Source: Crotophaga sulcirostris (lineage: Eukaryota; Chordata; Aves; Cuculiformes; Crotophagidae). From it: DNA of 64,000 nucleotides. The position numbers were made by a program, and so were the translations under genes. Positions 62,101-64,000 of this stretch are shown piece by piece. Location of the stretch: assembly GCA_013397455.1 (NCBI GenBank), contig VYZB01000016.1, positions 1,143,622 to 1,207,621 on the forward strand. The letters are read 5' to 3'. Position 1 is the stretch's first letter. Each line of letters begins with the position of its first letter. Below the pieces are notes generated by a model. That model did not search any database. It was not told the DNA's origin and saw nothing but the letters and a program-made list of their open reading frames with translations.

Positions 62101-64000
62101 TCTCCCTGAATTCCAATAGCCTGCTTAAAAGTCCACACTTTTCATCCTGCACCTTCTTGCTCAACTTCTCTTTCATTAATAAAGCGATAGTATGGAAGTC
62201 AATTCTCTATCTGCACAGGTAGAAACTACTATTCCAAGAAAATATATTTAATACTTTGCAGTAGTTGACATAAATTGTTTTTCCTTGCAGCTACTGCTTC
62301 CACTTAAACGTGAGTACCTATGGAAAGGATATTGAGGGATAAGGAAAAGTAGTAAGGATGTCTCTTACTTCCTTCTTTCCCCTTTATGGTAACTTTGTCA
62401 GCTCTTTGGTAACTGTGTTACCAGAGTATTTCTCCAGATCTTACAATTTCTCCCTTTTTTCACTATATTGCAATGAAATGTACCAGTATATTATTTTTGA
62501 AGTACAGGACTGGTCTGCAGAGACCACAAAAACATGACCTGAGCAGCGCAGAGTCTGCACCTGTAGTCAATAATTACTTGAGGCAAAGCTGCACTAGCCT
62601 GTCGCATAAGGGTTGTGCTTACAAGAAGACTTCTTGCATGGATTTGCATAAGATCTGTATCCTGCACAGCCCAGATTCAGTGACAGTGAAGTGACTTAGC
62701 CTTCTGCTTCAGCTTAATGAATGGGATCTTTTTTACATGTGGGAAACGCCCTGCTAGATAGCATCTGCCTCAAGCATTATTTCCTTGATGATTATTTTTC
62801 TGCCTCTCCACTGCCCCTTTCACAGGACTGTGGCATAAATATTGCAGTCTGATAAATACTGCAGAGTACCTTTCAGTTTTTGCATCTTCTTAAGGCTATT
62901 CCCTATTACTTTATTATACAGTTACAAAAAAATAACCTGCCACCTTAATCTTAGCTGATGACAGTATCTGTTGATTCTAGCTTTGTACAGATGGCTGGCA
63001 TGCCTGATGGCATTTTTGGACTTTTTCCCTTGTCAGTGGTGATTAGCAAACATTTGTGCCTTGAAGTTTCTTATCGTCTCAAATGACATTTCTCTCTTTC
63101 TTTACCATGTGACTTTACTCTAAGTCATTTAGGAATAATATAAATTAAATTTAAATTCGAAGTTCTGCTTTCTCTTGAAAATTATTTACATATTTACTGG
63201 GCTGCAGAGGCTTCTGTTACCTTGGCAAATGTTATAGTTCTAAAAAAAAAATGTAAGACAGAAAATCTCTGCTTACCTGAGGGCAACAGAATGACATGCT
63301 AATTGTCTTGTGCATTTGAAAACATCATCTTTTGCTATTGCTTGCTTGCTTTTTCCTTCTGTTACTAATTGGTCGCTAAATAAAGAACTGTTCCAGCAAC
63401 CCTGTTTTCATAATGATGTTTTAAACATATTTAATTCTCTTTATTTTCAGTGTACCCTGCTAGAAGACTGAGCACTATATGTAAACTTTCAGCATAGGAG
63501 TAGGGTATGCTCAACCTCCCAACGTAACAGCCTTTGAAAGAGAAATATAATTACATAGAGGAAGGTATATACTTTCTATTGTCCAGATCTGAGACCCTCT
63601 TCTCTCTCACCATAGTGCATGGCTGAAGAGATGCATCCCAAATAGGTCCAGCTATCAAATCTAAACATCTCACTTATTTTAAGTAGAACATACAGGTAAC
63701 AATCCATTAGGGAGGTCAGAAAATAATTATAAAGTTGATTCACACTTTTCATTTTATATGTGCTATATGCTGTAATTTTTCCTTAGATTGGCATACTCTA
63801 GTCAAAGAGAAACGTGACACAATGGTTATTCCCCCTCGCTGAGGTAATTGGTTCATATATGAATGAATCTTGTCCTTCTAACTTAACAATATAGGTTCCT
63901 TCTGACCTCGTTACATTTTGCCAGTGTTGTAATCCAATCTCTCTTTTATCACTTTCAAGATTTCCTGTTGATGTCTCTATATGAGAGCATAGACCTTTTC
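59157..64000. other. Intergenic to window end; possibly approaching the next gene's 3' end
   Basis: The sequence is AT-rich with no recognised repeat. On the minus strand AATAAA hexamers occur near 60712 and 60950, as would be seen in a 3' UTR, but such hexamers are common in this composition. In mammals GLRA3 follows on the same strand. None of its conserved coding segments were seen here. Confidence 0.45.
60586..60659 (-). other. Candidate terminal coding exon, unidentified
   Basis: After a T-rich stretch ending TTATTATAG, the minus strand reads GC and then 23 sense codons, including NGFEVAGRTISTIGKKDE, before TAA. The sequence looks more protein-like than its surroundings, and the acceptor fits the reading frame. 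No preceding exon was found to the right, and I do not recognise the peptide. A chance open run of this length is common. Confidence 0.2.

Noticed and set aside
1..64000. CRISPR arrays, tRNA or rRNA genes, bacterial-type operons
   Set aside because: No spaced direct repeats and no rRNA or tRNA signature were seen. The sequence is clearly vertebrate nuclear DNA.

Overview
The window looks like bird nuclear DNA. It is AT-rich and gene-poor, it has truncated CR1 LINEs on both strands as its main recognisable repeat, and it carries the 5' half of a vertebrate gene with introns. I cannot name the species. The one gene I can identify with confidence is HPGD (15-hydroxyprostaglandin dehydrogenase, NAD+), on the minus strand. 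Its coding exons 1, 2 and 3 (12814-12906, 12548-12671 and 8488-8594) splice in frame and give residues 1-108 of a protein that is usually about 266 residues long. Later exons should lie to the left of base 1.

Layout from left to right. 1-8487 is the 5' part of HPGD intron 3 and holds two CR1 fragments. 8488-12906 holds exons 3, 2 and 1, with a 3,953-bp intron 2 and a 142-bp intron 1. About 12430-13330 is a strong CpG island covering exons 1-2, the 5' leader and the promoter. The presumed leader contains an (AGG/CCT)8 repeat, a 23-codon upstream ORF that translates the repeat as eight glycines, and, just upstream, a G-quadruplex-type run and a TTTAAT element. From about 13.4 kb to 64 kb I see no confirmed gene. 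There are CR1 pieces at 19.84, 22.55, 32.54, 40.80, 42.62, 47.01, 52.05, 56.86 and 59.04 kb, microsatellites, an isolated GC-rich patch at about 36.96-37.40 kb, and a few weak coding-like stretches (28.8-29.2 kb and 60.59-60.66 kb, both minus strand).

HPGD inactivates prostaglandins by oxidising the 15-hydroxyl group. The visible part supplies the NAD+-binding half of the short-chain dehydrogenase fold: the TGxxxGxG loop, Asp36, Asp64, the NNAG motif and Asn107. In mammals the next gene upstream of HPGD is GLRA3, also on the same strand. I found no GLRA3 coding exon here, so the right-hand 50 kb is most simply intergenic DNA. Most long open frames away from HPGD are either decayed CR1 reverse-transcriptase tails or by-products of base composition.
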